A stretch of 64,000 bases of DNA from assembly GCA_037976565.1 (NCBI GenBank), contig CP137683.1, positions 9,120,976-9,184,975 of the forward strand. Direction: 5' to 3'. Below the pieces are notes generated by a model. It saw only the letters and a program-made list of their open reading frames with translations. It did no database searches and was not told the DNA's origin. The stretch's first letter is position 1, and every line of letters begins with the position of its first letter. Shown here one piece after another: positions 33,592 through 46,133 of this stretch. Source of the stretch: Mesocentrotus franciscanus. Taxonomy: Eukaryota > Echinodermata > Echinoidea > Camarodonta > Strongylocentrotidae. Both the position numbers and the translations under genes were made by a program.

Positions 33592-35000
33592 ATTAGCAAC
33601 ACTTCGAGAGGCTCAAAATCATATTGGCCATTTTTTTCTCAACTTGTGATCATCAAAGTGATCATCCATGTATATGACAGAGACATTTCATTTTATTAGA
33701 GTAATGCAGAATGAAAGAAAAATATTCTTGCTGCCAATTTATAGGGAAAATGTGATCAATGTAGCCCTTAAAAATCCCTGTCTTGAAAGGGTCAAGAGAT
33801 GATGATTCAGAGATTGCCTCCAACAAGCCTCAGACTCACCATCTCTTTCATTCCTTTGTTTCTTTGCTCTTTGCTCTTTTATGCCTTGACAATGTTTTAC
33901 ATTATATCATTGGAACTTAAATATCTAAAATGTCGACGGTTAGAAAATGTCGAGGATGAAAAAGTCAAGACAAAAAAACATCAAGCTTTAAGAGTGCACA
34001 ATATCTGTACTTCTGTCTCAGAAATAGCGCTTCAGTCTATTTAAAATCAGACGGAAACAAATTTAAACAATATTCTCCTTTTCTCCTCCTTTCCCTCAAA
34101 TGAAGTACACTTCATCGATTTCTACTCGGCGCGATGTGTCTCTTACTCGAGGGCGTTTTGATTACGCATTTGGGCTTAGGGCTCGTGTCCTCTGGCCTTT
34201 CCCGTCCCATTTCACATCGACCCCGCGCCTCTAATTGCGGTTTTCTCGCCCTTCTGACTCGCAACCTAGCCCAAATTTAAGTACCATCGATCGGGGAAAA
34301 TTGATTTCATCGATTTTGCTTTTAAAGCGTGTCTGATTTTGAGAGTGATTTTCTCCCCCATTAAAGTCATACCTCCCGTTATAGAAAAAAAGCCACATTT
34401 CTATTCTATTACTATCTGATTTTAATATGTGCCTGTATTTTGCTTGAAGACACACAGCTCCTAGCTACGTTGATATCATTATGCTAATTAATTTCAAACA
34501 TTAAATGAAACCTCTCGACTTGCGTCATTGCCTTAACTTTTTATGTATCCTACTTTTTGTTTAGCTCCCGTTTAGAAATAATGAAATGTGTTTTATAATA
34601 GACGTTCTGATAAATTTGTTTCTTGTTTTGTTGTTATTATATTCTTATTTTTGTAACACAAAGACGAACTCAAGGGCAATTCTAATACCCTGAGCATAAT
34701 GATTACATCCTATTATAAATCATGGACGGATTACCTAATACGTCGTTGTCATGTTCGCACATCAATAGATAATGGACGAGGCTTTTGTAATTGCCTCAGG
34801 TTGATCTTTTGACAGTTTGTGGATTGTGATTAATTTATACAGGCGTTCTTTACACAGTTTGATTGGGATAACATCTCCTTCTATTTCGCCATCCATATTT
34901 GATACTCTCTGTCTGTTACAAAATGTTACCGTATTATCTTGAATATAATAGACAGGGTTGATGGAGATGAATTATCAATTATTTTAAAATCAAACTAAAA
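33592..35000. other. Non-coding, one complex GC-richer patch
   Basis: A complex, GC-richer patch at about 34080-34480 (ATCGAT, GATTACGCATT and ATTGCGG motifs) could be regulatory. No gene is supported. Confidence 0.45.
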
Positions 35001-35880
35001 ACTTTCTAAGTGCTTCAGGAATGTCATTCGCACACAAAATAATGACATGGGCGGCATCATTTGTTACTCCTTCTATGTTTTGTTCCTCTATTTTCTCCAA
35101 AAATTCTACAGATTCGCTAATCAGGCTTTTCATAATTTGTACAGGCAGGTTTTGTTTCGGGTTTCATTTCCTGACATGTTTTCCATCCCTGATGAATTAC
35201 GTTATTCCATGCTCTATTACAATATTACAGTACTGTCTTGAACATTATGAATATGAATACCAGACCATTTTTCAAATCAAATAGAAATTTCCTCCATGTT
35301 TCAGCAATGACAATCGTAGAGGAAATGAATACATAAACTGTATCATTTGAAACCCTATCATGTCTTCCATGCTTTCTTTATTCATGATGTTACCTGATTC
35401 GTTTACTTACGCCCTTCGTAATCAGTTTGAGAGGCAGGTTTCCTTTATGGAATTCAACTCGTATTTTGCCATGGTCGCGGTTATACGCTCGCCAAAGTAA
35501 GAAATGTTTGGATGAGTTTGATAAGAATGCGCAATACAGACATTTTCTTGATTTCTTTCTTTAAATTCTATTTTACACAGGCGGTCCTATAACACAAATG
35601 TTGACTTGAGATTTCATCTTCTTCTATTTTGATATTTGTGATGATTTGCTGTACGCTATATGTTCTGTGGAAATGCCAACCTATTTTCTTGAACACAATC
35701 ATGATAATACAGATGAATTCGATATCAGTTAATTTAAATCAACTTGAAACATCCATTATGGTTCAGCTTTGACATTCGCAGACAAAATGAAACCATAGGC
35801 GACATCATTTGTCACCCTAGCATGTCTCCGATGCTGTTCTATTTATTCATGTCCGTCTGTTGTTTTCACGGCTGCTTTCA
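35001..35880 (+). repeat. Degenerate tandem array, at least three units
   Basis: A block of about 60 bp (TTCAGGAATGTCATTCGCA ... CGGCATCATTTGTTACTCC) recurs at about 35015, 35300 and 35764. It is followed by a TATGTTTT or CATGTCT block and an ACAGGCGGT / ACAGGCAGG block. Spacing is irregular (285 and 464 bp). Less clear remnants extend left to about 34780. Confidence 0.65.
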
Positions 35881-35980
35881 TGTCTGGCCCCAGGTGCCCC
35901 GGAAGAGATTCGGGTGAAAAGGTTATCCTTGACATGATGAGGTGACCGGTTTAAAAAGCCACAAGAAATAGATATTCATA

Positions 35981-36112
35981 TATATGTATAATATATATAT
36001 ATATATATTTATAAGATTCTTATTTTCAGGGTTGCCACATCGGACCTGCAATTATTATTACCCCAGCAATTGCTAGGCACCCATTCACACCCGGTTGGAG
36101 AGTGGCAAATCT
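35981..36112 (-). mobile_element. (AT)n followed by SINE fragment (second subfamily)
   Basis: An AT repeat at about 35981-36012 is followed by GACCTGCAATTATTATTACC, CCAGCAATTGCTAGG, CACCCATTCACACCCGG and TTGGAGAGTGGCAAAT. This matches the body of the SINE at 23661-23865. Homology ends at about 36112, before the tRNA-like head. Confidence 0.7.
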
Positions 36113-36778
36113 TTATAACGGTATGTAATTATTAGTCAATAATTGTACGATTGCAAAGGGAAACGAAAGTTAGATATAAACACACCTTTAAAAGACTTGC
36201 ATTTTCTTACCCACAAAAGTATATTTTGAGCGATAACCCAGCCCATACAAAACTAGGTACCCAACTTCCTGAACTGCATGTATATAGCTCGCAGTAGATA
36301 TAGATTTTGCCCTTTTAAGGCGAATGTCTGGATATGCCACTACCTACAACCGCATTCATATTGATACGGATGAGGAAAAGAAGCCAAAACAGGAATGGAT
36401 TACAGCAGTGACTCCGAGACAATTAATGTGTGAATGTTTGCTCTCTACAAATAATAAGGAAATGATTGAATTATTATTTCTCTCCATGGAGATCTAATTA
36501 TATTTCACTCTACAAATGTTACTGAAATTATCGAACTTTTCGTGTCATTGCGACCTACTTATGATACTTTGATATCTCCAATTAAAATGAGAACTCTTAT
36601 CAGATTATAATCTGTTGACTTGACCTGAAAATACTCATATTTCATCTTAGAAATCTACGACGATCTGAGGGATGTAAAAAATGACATTTGCAGAACTGTA
36701 ATTACCGGATGCAGTGCATTCATTTCAAATAAAGGTTATGGGGTTTGGTTCATTGGGTGTACGATGGATATAACTGCT
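36113..36778. other. Non-coding spacer
   Basis: No gene is seen. Confidence 0.5.
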
Positions 36779-37315
36779 TTAAAGATACTATGTCCCTTTT
36801 GCAGCCAACATCAAATTCTGTAGAACTTTGCAGGAATTATGAATATGTCATGTATGTCCCATCTGTGAAATTTAAACGTTAGCAGTGTCCTAATATTCAA
36901 ATTATGCAAGGAAACCCGTTTACTTGCTAGACTTCACTGTCAGACACTATTGAGTGACTGACTGGCTTTTTCATCTTTGGTAATAACATACATAAAATGA
37001 GCTGTAAAGGGTACATGAGCATTTGTCTACATCAATAACCCACTTCTTGTAATGGCCAAAATTAAACTGATTGAATCTTTGCGCAGCATAAAACGTACGA
37101 CCATTCGGTACAATGGTCTGAAAAATCAGACTATTACTTACTGGCTCTATAGCTCCTAAGTCGATTCGACAACTAATAGTCGTTATTTTCCCACTTAAAG
37201 ACATTTTCAAACCCCCTTTTTTTAGAGAAGTTGTAAATTAGTATTGTCTTTCAAATGCCGTTGGAATTTAACCTTTTCATTTTTTTGGCCTGCAAATGGG
37301 ACATAGTACCTTTAA
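36779..37315 (+). mobile_element. TTAA-flanked MITE family B, copy 2
   Basis: The 537-bp element has ends TTAAAGATACTATGTCCC and GGGACATAGTACCTTTAA. It shares the whole body with 4171-4719, 46134-46667 and 52236-52774. It carries a short open frame (MKMSLSGKITTISCR on the minus strand) that is only weakly kept between copies and is not a transposase. Confidence 0.92.
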
Positions 37316-38800
37316 AGAAGATCTGCGAGAATAATTTCCGGGTATTATTAAACAGCAACTGTTCTTGAATTGTGAAACGGTGTGAGGGGGAGGGGACAAA
37401 TTTTAAGCGGACAATTATTTCCCAGGAACATGATTTCAGAAGTCCCGTCGACCCTCTGGAAAGGTCCTGTAATTGGGGAAGGGGCGGCGGTGGGAGAGGT
37501 AGGTTGGAAGCATTCAACACATTCAAGAAACATATATTTTTGTTTACCAAATATATGCGTTGTGAATCAAATTCATTCAAACTACATGCCAATATCGGTA
37601 TTCACCCATCCTAATGAAAGTGATTTAGGTAATCTCTGACGAGAGTTCAACAACTTCATTCAGCAGCCTTCGAACGATAACAAGTTGGTAAACGCTTCAA
37701 TTTGAAATATGAAATGTGGGTAATGACATATTACACATTCTCTCCATTCTTCTCTCTCCTCCTGATCGTTTTTGCTTGGAGTAATTTTGCTGGGAAGGTC
37801 ACTTAACGACACAGTGCCCATTGCTAGGATGAGGTGGGGGAGGAGTGGGGGTGGTTCCACGCCTATAGACATTGCCCCTCCCCTATGTATCATATCTGAA
37901 GTACACGAAATGCCCCCTTCCTAATATTGTCTGATGGTGACCCTTCTCTCTTTTTATTTTTTGATTTACCATAACGGACCAAGAAATATCTGGTTAACTT
38001 TGTTTTTCCCTGAGAAAATTTTTCGGATAATGCCCCCCCCCCTTTTTTTTTGTATGAACATTCTTTTGTACACATTTTTTGTACACATTCTCTCCATTCT
38101 TCTGTCTCCTCCTGATCCCGAATAAGGGATGAACTTGACATTTTATAACTCTTCTCGCGTGCGAAAGGATATATTTTGACCTAAAACAAATATGTTTTAG
38201 CAGAAGGAATGGCACGTCATTTGTTATCCCGTCAAAGTTTGAAGTGGGTCTGACCTGGTTTATTCTCTGTATGGCTGGATTTAAAACAAGAACTCAATTC
38301 ATGTTGAAGAATCATTTATGCATTATTTGATAATAAACGCATCAACTGTTGCATCTTGTAGCATCTACATGGGAGCAAACTTGATTTGACGACGCCCGTT
38401 TGCGTGACGAGAAATTAATATTTTCATGTCAACTAAGTAGCTTGCCATACTAAATCTCATTATGAATTTGAAATGTGTAGGTCTTTGTGACTTTTATAGA
38501 AGACGGCGTTTTTTTAAACATGAGAACATTCTAATCTGATGAGATACTCTATAGAGGTCATCTTCTTTTCTTCTTAATTACACATAAATATAATTGCATT
38601 TTGTTTTCCCGTTATCTTATTAATTTCAGTGTTGATAAAGCGTGCTGATTGAGTATTATTTTCCCGGTGGAACTGTATTTAGTTAGTAGGGCATGATATT
38701 AGGTTTTTCCATAAATAGATTTTAAATGCAATATACAGTGATGTAGTTAGGTGAGGCAGAGAGGCATAGCGCCCAATCTAATGGTCGATGGTAAACAACA
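37316..38800. other. Non-coding, with a small dispersed duplication
   Basis: ACACATTCTCTCCATTCTTC followed by TCTCCTCCTGATC occurs at about 37731-37768 and again at about 38084-38117. C9 and T8 runs lie near 38033-38050. No gene is supported. Confidence 0.5.
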
Positions 38801-38805
38801 AGTAG

Positions 38806-38951
38806 GAAGAAAAGGAAGAAGGAGAGAAAGAAGAAGAAGGAGAAGAAGAAGAAGAATGAGGAGAATAAGGAGGAGGAGTAGAACAAGAATGAGGAGGAGG
38901 AGAAGAAGAAGAAGGAAATAAGACGAACAAGAGAGAGTGTGTGTGTGTGTG

Positions 38952-38982
<31 letters not shown>
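38806..38982 (+). repeat. AAG/AGG purine tract followed by (GT)n
   Basis: A purine tract of AAGAAG / GAGGAG type (38806-38935) runs directly into a (GT)n run of about 23 units (38936-38982). Confidence 0.92.
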
Positions 38983-38983
<1 letters not shown>

Positions 38984-40560
38984 AAATAATGGGAACATAT
39001 GTCTTCTGATATCTGTTCATCCTTTAATGCGTTATAGCCGTAAAAGTTTGTTTTTAAAGAAAAGAAGAAAAAAACGTTTTGTAATTCTTTTTTTTTTCAA
39101 TGGTCGTATACGTATACGACCATTTTGGGGGCAATTGTATGCTCAAATTCCATGTGATCTTCTGTTTTGGGAATGTTAATAATTGGGCAAAGAATCATTT
39201 GAGATGGGCACAAAAATACGCTCATTTGGGGCAATTTCTATCCAAGTCTTATTGGAGAGTATCAAGTTATATTTAGGTGTATAGCTTCATAAGGAAGTCA
39301 CCTTTGAAGACAATTTTAGATACGCCAAGGCTACAAATGAATGCATGTTCTTTCTCATAAGCCAGTTCCTTTTTCCATATTATTCATACGACCTCGCCCC
39401 ACGTTTTTTTTTAAAGAATGCACAGAGACTTAAATAGCGTCCCATTTTCCAAGCATGCATGCATGCGATCCCCTTTGTCATTAGTAACAATTGACATTTT
39501 AACGTCTGAAATTTGCACCAGCAATGTGACGGCGACAACCGTGAAAGCTTATGCCCGTCTATCAAAGATTATTTCTTGGCTGCGGCGTAGTAGCATATAC
39601 AGGCTGACATTAACGAGAGAAGTTAATCCGTAAAGCGCATGCTGTAAAAAAAGAAATGGGCAGACTCGGTATACTACCGGAGACACATAGCTTGACTGCA
39701 AGCGATTCGCGCAATATGACTTCTCATATTTAATATGATATTTCAAGTACCCTTAAATGCGAAAGCACGTATTTATACGAAAAGAAATATGGATTCTTGA
39801 AATAATCTGGATTTTTTGCAACGATACATAATCTATTGAAAAGTATGATTTGCTAATGATAATTAATCATAATCAAGTAATTCTTCTGTCACCTAAATGC
39901 CAGGAAGGTTTTTCAAAGAATTACACAGAATCAACAAAAATAGCAATATTGTGGGGGCGGGAGGAGGGACATCTTTAATCAGAAAAGGCTAATACGTTTA
40001 GGCACATATTTGGACAATGTATTTAAGTGGGATCTTGATAGACTACTTACTGTACCCTCAGTTTGTTGAGCTTATATTCAGCTTTTGGAAATTGACAAAA
40101 TCAAAATTGATTGGAAGTTGTTCTTGACCTGTAGTGTAAAGTTCGTTTGATCCTTTGACGGGGAATTTGTTAATTCTTCATCAATGCCAGAATGTAATCC
40201 TTCTACCAAGGGCTGAACGACATTAAACATTGCCTTTTAACAACTAAAAATGGCCTTCCAGGACTACATTTGTGACCAATTTAGACACACATCCGTCGAG
40301 AGTCTAGCTTGAAGTATGACAAGGGATACTTGAGACGTAAAGGAGTCGAATTTCCATGAAGAAATGGAAGAGGGGGCTCAAGTAAATATTCATGAATTTA
40401 GGATCTCGAAAAAGAAGGGCACATCGAGAATAGTTTCTTCCAAGGGCATCTAAAGTCATGAGATCTGTTGCTCTCATTACGATGGAATCGCATGTATACT
40501 TTAAAATGAAAATTACTCTAGGGATGCTTAATGCATAACACAACATTCGAAAATAAAGTT
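38983..40560. other. Non-coding DNA
   Basis: No gene is supported. It contains the perfect palindrome at 39099-39124. Confidence 0.5.
39099..39124. repeat. Perfect 26-bp palindrome
   Basis: AATGGTCGTATAC is followed immediately by GTATACGACCATT, with no loop. It could bind a dimeric regulator or be a small fold-back remnant. No partner copy was seen. Confidence 0.85.
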
Positions 40561-40569
40561 CTGTCTTTT

Positions 40570-40964
40570 AATCTCTCTCCGTCTTATTTTATATGTATCC
40601 CCACCTCTATCTCTCTCTTTTTATCTCCCTCGTTCTCTCTCTTGCTAGTTCTTTTCTATCTATCTATCTATCTATCATGGCTATGTATGCACCTAAATCT
40701 ATCTTTCTATCTTTATCCTTTTCTGTCTCTTTATGTCTCTTTCCCTTTATCACCCTCTCTATCTTTCTCTCCTACTTAAAATTTCTCCTCCTTTCTTTCT
40801 ATCGTTATTTATCCTTCTCTCATGCTATGTCTTTCCTCCCCTCTCCATCTATCCTTAACTCTCCATCTTTGTCTCCCGGCCTCTTTTTCTCTCTTTCTCT
40901 CTCTTCGCTCTCTCTCTCTCTCTCTTTCTGTCTCTCTCTGTATCCATCTCTCTGTCTGTCTCTG
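40570..40964 (+). repeat. CT-rich pyrimidine tract
   Basis: The text is of TCTATCTCTCT type with a (CTAT)n block near 40655-40677, then (CT)n and (CTGT)n up to about 40964. It resumes after the element at 40965-41406 as (CT)n at 41411-41435, so the transposon appears to have inserted into the tract. Confidence 0.88.
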
Positions 40965-41406
40965 TGGGTGCGTTTATCGGGTCTTGCCATCAGATATGTA
41001 CATATCGAACCCCACTATCGAACCCCACTATCGAACCCCACTATACGAACGTGATTCTCGGGATGTCGCGTTTATCGTCTCTTCACGATTCAAAATAAAG
41101 GCCTTGTCTCTGCGCAGCTGCTTTGCGCCGTTTGACCTGGAAGCGGATTAGCCTGGGAAGGTCCATAGAGCTATATGGGAAGGTCCGATTTGTATGTGGG
41201 GTTCAAAACAGCTTTGCGTTTATCGTGTCTCATAAACGTGATTCTGGCTGTATGTCACATTCAAAACGCACCTTTTTCGGCGTTACAATATGCCCATATC
41301 TAAAGACGTTTGAAATAGGGCTTTGCGTTTATCGCCTTAAAAATTTGCCTGAAAGACGTTTGAAAACGCTGATTCTAGGCAAAAATTTGGTCGATAAACG
41401 CGACCT
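40965..41406. mobile_element. MITE with GCGTTTATCG terminal repeats inserted in a CT tract
   Basis: The left end GGGTGCGTTTATCGGG pairs with the right end GGTCGATAAACGCGACC. The motif GCGTTTATCG recurs internally at about 41067, 41216 and 41324 in the same direction as the left end. A 13-bp direct repeat, ATCGAACCCCACT, occurs three times at about 41004-41043. There is no coding capacity. Confidence 0.75.
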
Positions 41407-41410
41407 GTAT

Positions 41411-41690
41411 CTCCCTCTCTCTCTCTCTCTCTGTCCCTCTATATGTTTCATCCTTTTCACTCTGCGTCATAAGAGATATCCCTTGAGAACGATGTTGTGG
41501 ATCTATAACCTTCAAATTGATGTAAAAGGACACCTTACCTGACAACGAGATCCTATAATCGGTCAGAATGTCTCTTCCAACGAGGGAGGAGGGGTGACCC
41601 TGACGAAAATGCCCTTTAACAGGTGTCTCCTGCAATGATTAGCTTGGCACTGCAGCGGCAGCGGCTGTATACCTGCAACAGAAAATGTGT
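41411..41690. other. CT run and spacer
   Basis: (CT)n at about 41411-41435 is followed by unremarkable non-coding sequence. Confidence 0.5.
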
Positions 41691-41696
41691 GATGTG

Positions 41697-41862
41697 CGTC
41701 TCCCTCTGTCTCTCTCTCTCTCTCTCTCTCATACACACACACACACACTCACGCACACACGCAAACACACACTCTCTGCCCACGTCTCTCTCTATCTCTC
41801 CCTCTTTCCCTTCCTTAATTCTATCTCTCGCGCTCTTTTTTTTCTCTCTCTCTGTATATATA
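41697..41862 (+). repeat. CT/CA compound microsatellite
   Basis: (CT)n, (CA)n, then CT-rich text and a short TATA run. Open frames on both strands are artefacts. Confidence 0.9.
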
Positions 41863-42143
41863 CATATACTGTTTATACATAAATCAAAGCAGTTGGAATA
41901 CAGATCTTTGGAGAGTTTCAAATCACTGTTACGTTTTCATTTAATTTCAAGAAATAAATTGAAATTGGTAATAGTGAACTGAAACTCTCAAGCATCTCTC
42001 TCATTCCAACTGTTTAAATTATCATTAGACTGACGAATTTCCTAATTGAATTATTATTTGTATATATAAATATAAATGTAAGGAAATAACCTAAAGAACA
42101 GCTGTGGCAACTATCGTGGAAATAAATACAATGTGAAACGAAA

Positions 42144-42219
42144 TGAGAGAATAATGGTTGCGTAGCTTAAAATAGGAGGACAGCAATTGATTTAAGCTAC
42201 GCAACCACTATTTTCTCAT
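42144..42219. mobile_element. Small fold-back element
   Basis: TGAGAGAATAATGGTTGCGT followed by AGCTTAAA pairs with TTTAAGCT followed by ACGCAACCACTATTTTCTCA. It has arms of about 28 bp with two mismatches around a 20-bp loop. The surrounding 41863-42636 shows no gene. Confidence 0.82.
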
Positions 42220-42636
42220 ATCCATATATATATATTATACCAACTTGTTGTATGAGCAGGACATCTATACATAACCATACATGGTACATTAACCGGACAT
42301 CATACAAACTGGTATATTAACCCTAACCCTATTTTTTTTAATTTTTCATTTATTGAAATATATTTAATCAGGATAACAAGAATCAGATATACATTGTAGA
42401 AACAAAATCTGTTAAAACAATATAACTATTTAAAATAATTACTGATGATTAAACCTTTTGTTTATTGGGAGGCCTTTAAGTTTCCTCTGCCTGCAAACGT
42501 ACGTAGAGGGCAGTACTTCTTTATTCAATCGTTAACAGAACACTAAAATATCCTGCTAATGACCACGTCTACATATGTCCGTCTAATGACGCCGTAAGGT
42601 AAGTATATATACATATCGTTATTTATTTCTCTCCGA

Positions 42637-42701
42637 GGTTAAGGTTAGGGTTAAGGTTAAGGTTAAGGGTTAAGGTTAAGGTTAAGGTTAAGGTTAAGGG
42701 T
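42637..42701 (+). repeat. GGTTAA hexamer array (telomere-like)
   Basis: Ten or so GGTTAA units, some GGGTTA, form an interstitial array close in form to the animal telomere repeat TTAGGG. A short AACCCTAACCCT stretch lies at about 42320-42331. Confidence 0.9.
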
Positions 42702-45700
42702 CGATAATGGTGTTGGGTTCAGGGTTCCAGTTAATCATTCGGTTAGTCTAGGAAATTACAGCGGAACAATTATCGCAGAAGCAAATGTCTTGCAACAAAG
42801 TCTAATTTCACCGAGTGGCAAGTGTATGAAGAGATCTTATGCCCTACTTTCTACCGGGATTTTTCTTCACCTAACCTTTTATGGCTCATTTTTCTCAGCT
42901 TTCCTCTAATTTACATCTTGTCTTCACTTATGGTCCTGGCGATTCCTCCTCCTAAGATCCGACTTCTCTGAAATCCCTTTCTTGGTCCGACTCACTCCTT
43001 TCCCCTTTCTCCCCCAGGGATAAAGGCCGGGTATTCATGACAAAAAAAACTTGTCGACGAGGAGTGAATCTTATTAGGGTATTCCCCTTAGAACTAGACA
43101 CAGATAGATTAAAAAGGAACGGAAAACGAGTAGGGATTGTAATTGCATTTTGTTACTTTCCCCATTTTACTTTTTGTCTTTCTTCTTGACGGGTTCGTCA
43201 CAATCACAAAGTTCCAAATTAACCTGTAACAGGATTATATTAAGCCCTACCATGTACTCAACTTCTCCTTCAATAATACAAAATGTAATAATGTTCAGTA
43301 TTATATTTTTTGCTTTGAAAAGAAGACAACTAATACAATAATAAAATAGTTCTTAAATTTCAGAATAAGATATAGTTTTGCTGTAGATTTTACTATTCTT
43401 CTATTCTATTTGAGGGAAAATTTTGAACCAAATTTGCTGACGAAAGTTACTTGTTATCGTTTTTCGGTGTTTTTTGTATTTATGGTTGGTTTAAGTTTGA
43501 CAACAGTTCGAGAAAGTTCCAAATACTAAGACATGTATTGTATGCAACTGTGACATTTTCAAGTGATAGATCATGTAACTTTAAAGTTCATGATTAGAGT
43601 ATTTAGGTACATGATTCATTCTCTCAAGAGAAGCAATTTTTATTTCCTTGTTTTTTAATATACGATTTGCACGTTATTATCGTCCCTTGGTTGATAACGA
43701 ATTACCTATGTACATCTACCAATCAGCTAATGAGGACAGCCTTTTCCGCGAACTTGTTTTCGACTGGTGATGCCCTGGCGCTAGCTGGTGATTTTTGTTT
43801 TGTTTTATCATCGTAATAATTATAGCAGCTCTTTTTCGACATATACAGTGCCCAGTATTACGTGACAGTTAAAAATTGTATCGAGTGCTAGTCTGCAGAT
43901 ACAGACTACATTCTAACACTTAAACACAAGTCCATAAAGACTTGAGCCTAGCCTAACTTTGTCAGTCTCTGGCTGTGTCAGGAGCGGTTTATTTTACAGG
44001 ACCTACTGAGTGCTATAGACCGTGCAATTTTATAGTAGGCCTATTAGATTTCAGTACCATTCAGTTACACTTGCGAGTGTTAATGGCTTGTGCATGCAGA
44101 CTATCATCCGGGGACTCGTATCCAATCAACCATTCAGGGTATGGTCGGTTGTCATGGCAACAACCGAGTGGTCATGTGATGCGTGACATGTTGTTTTCTA
44201 TTTATTCAAATATTCTTCCCTTTCGCTAGAGTAGAGAGCCATTTCAAGCATGGATGGTTTGGGGGGATGCACTTCAGAAAGATGTATATTAAACGAAATA
44301 ACGAATGTAAGGCAAAATTCTACATGTATAACACAACGTGAGTAATCATGTTGCTATATTACTTTGTCTATGATTGATAGAACACCTCTTAAATCAAATG
44401 CAGTATAAAGTGCACAGTATGATGTAAAAAGAAGCAAAATAGGAGTATACAATACACATTTTGACACACTTTATCCTATAGACGGATAGGGACGAGGAAA
44501 GATGCCGAAAGCGAGTACACGACGTAACGGCAGCTTTGTTTTTGCACTGATGCATATTATGACAGGTATACCCATAGGAAGCAGGGGTGGTGCATGCATA
44601 CTTTATTTGCCGTATCAAAATCCTCTTGACGATGCCTACAGTAAATCTCAAGCGTTTTTAGAAGCATAGAAGCATCAATAAAAGAATATTGCTATGATGA
44701 AGATATTTTTATTGTGAAAACATATATAAGGCAAACTTGTGATTTTCCTTCTTTTGTTTTTAAAAACAATTAATGCTGCTTAGAGGTACATGTACTGATG
44801 TACATGAGTAGGCCGATATAGTTCGTACGATATATGATTATAAATATTTTTCAAAACATTAATCTGTTTACATTTTTGGGACTAAATGTGAACCATAGCA
44901 AAACAAATTAATCAAAGAATAATAAAACAACCTAAAGATATTGGATATAATGCAATGTGAGCAGCAGAGCCAGGGGGAAGGGGGGCATGTGCCCCTCCCC
45001 GGCTGAAAGTTGGACTTGCCCATCACATTTCTAGACACATGCGCCCCCCTTTCCCGGTAAAATTTGACTAGTCATTGTTAGTAGCAATTATGCTCCCTTC
45101 ATAATATGCTTACTTGTCAGATAGTTTTAACACCCCCCCCCCTCCCTCCCCCGAAATATAACCATGTACCGCCAGAAATCAGACAATGGGTGTATGAGAA
45201 AACCTTTAAAAATGGGGGTTCTGAAGAAGACCTAATCATCTTCGCGTGTATGTCCATAGTTCATAGGATAATGGTCTAGTGCAGCAGGCACAATGCTTTT
45301 TAACAAGCAATCGTCTGTTTAAAAGGGCAATTTAGGCGAAAGATAGTGAACAAAACATCGTCCAGTTGCATGACTGCTTGGCAGATGTTGCATTTTTTCA
45401 CCAATGCACTTTTCGCCAAAGCTGCTTATACGATTTACGTGGAAGCAATATAGCTGACTCAATACAACCTTAAGAACACATGGGACAACCAAGCTGTATT
45501 TAGTCTATTTCCCTTTTCTGCAAAGATAAATGCCTCTCTTTCCCGCTTTTTCTTCTTTCAAGTTAGCTTCAAAGAAAAATATTACCCAAGAGTGTTTGCG
45601 CCGAAATGGACCTTTATATAAAAAACTGTTTTTTTTTTCGTTCCAAGTTAGATATGCCTGGGGAATATAGCGCCGAAGGTAATTTTGCAGGGAAGCTATT

Positions 45701-46133
45701 TTTGTCTTTAGTTTTACATTTTTTCTCACAAGGCAACACGTATATTTTATGGATGGATGGATGGATGGATGGTAGAACATAATATCTACAGTGTATCTTC
45801 TCGCTTTTCACACGTATCTTCCACCCGTAATAGCAATGGTGTTGTGAGGTATCTCATTTGATGCACTACAGCATGTTCACTACGGTATTAAAAATGCAAA
45901 AAAGCTTTCAGAGGTCTTATTGTCACGTGCACACATTGCGCCTTTCTATTGCGTTATTACCTGCGCTAACGAAGTCTGTGAAGAAAGTCACCGATACCCC
46001 GGTTATTAAAAGCGTTGATTGCACAGTTTTTTTGGCACTTATTTTCGTAAGATGTCACGTGGCGCATCAAAGACCGCATCCGATCACTGACGCATTCTTA
46101 CGTCAGGAAAATGACGCATAATTTACAACGGCC
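42702..46133. other. Gene-poor non-coding DNA
   Basis: No gene is supported in 3.4 kb. It contains a G-rich old repeat with a palindromic GGGGGCATGTGCCCCT near 44979, C9 runs near 45133, and (ATGG)n at about 45750-45772. The open frames of 60-90 codons lack domains. Confidence 0.5.

Noticed and set aside
36971..37210. 79-codon minus frame with partial match to a frame in the copy at 52236
   Set aside because: Both lie inside non-coding MITE family B. Similarity reflects the element itself, and the frames break differently in each copy.
43150..43341. Hydrophobic frame (LLLSPFYFLSFFLTG) considered as the missing Ly6 signal-peptide exon
   Set aside because: It has no ATG at its start and no suitable donor in the right phase, and it lies 8 kb away.
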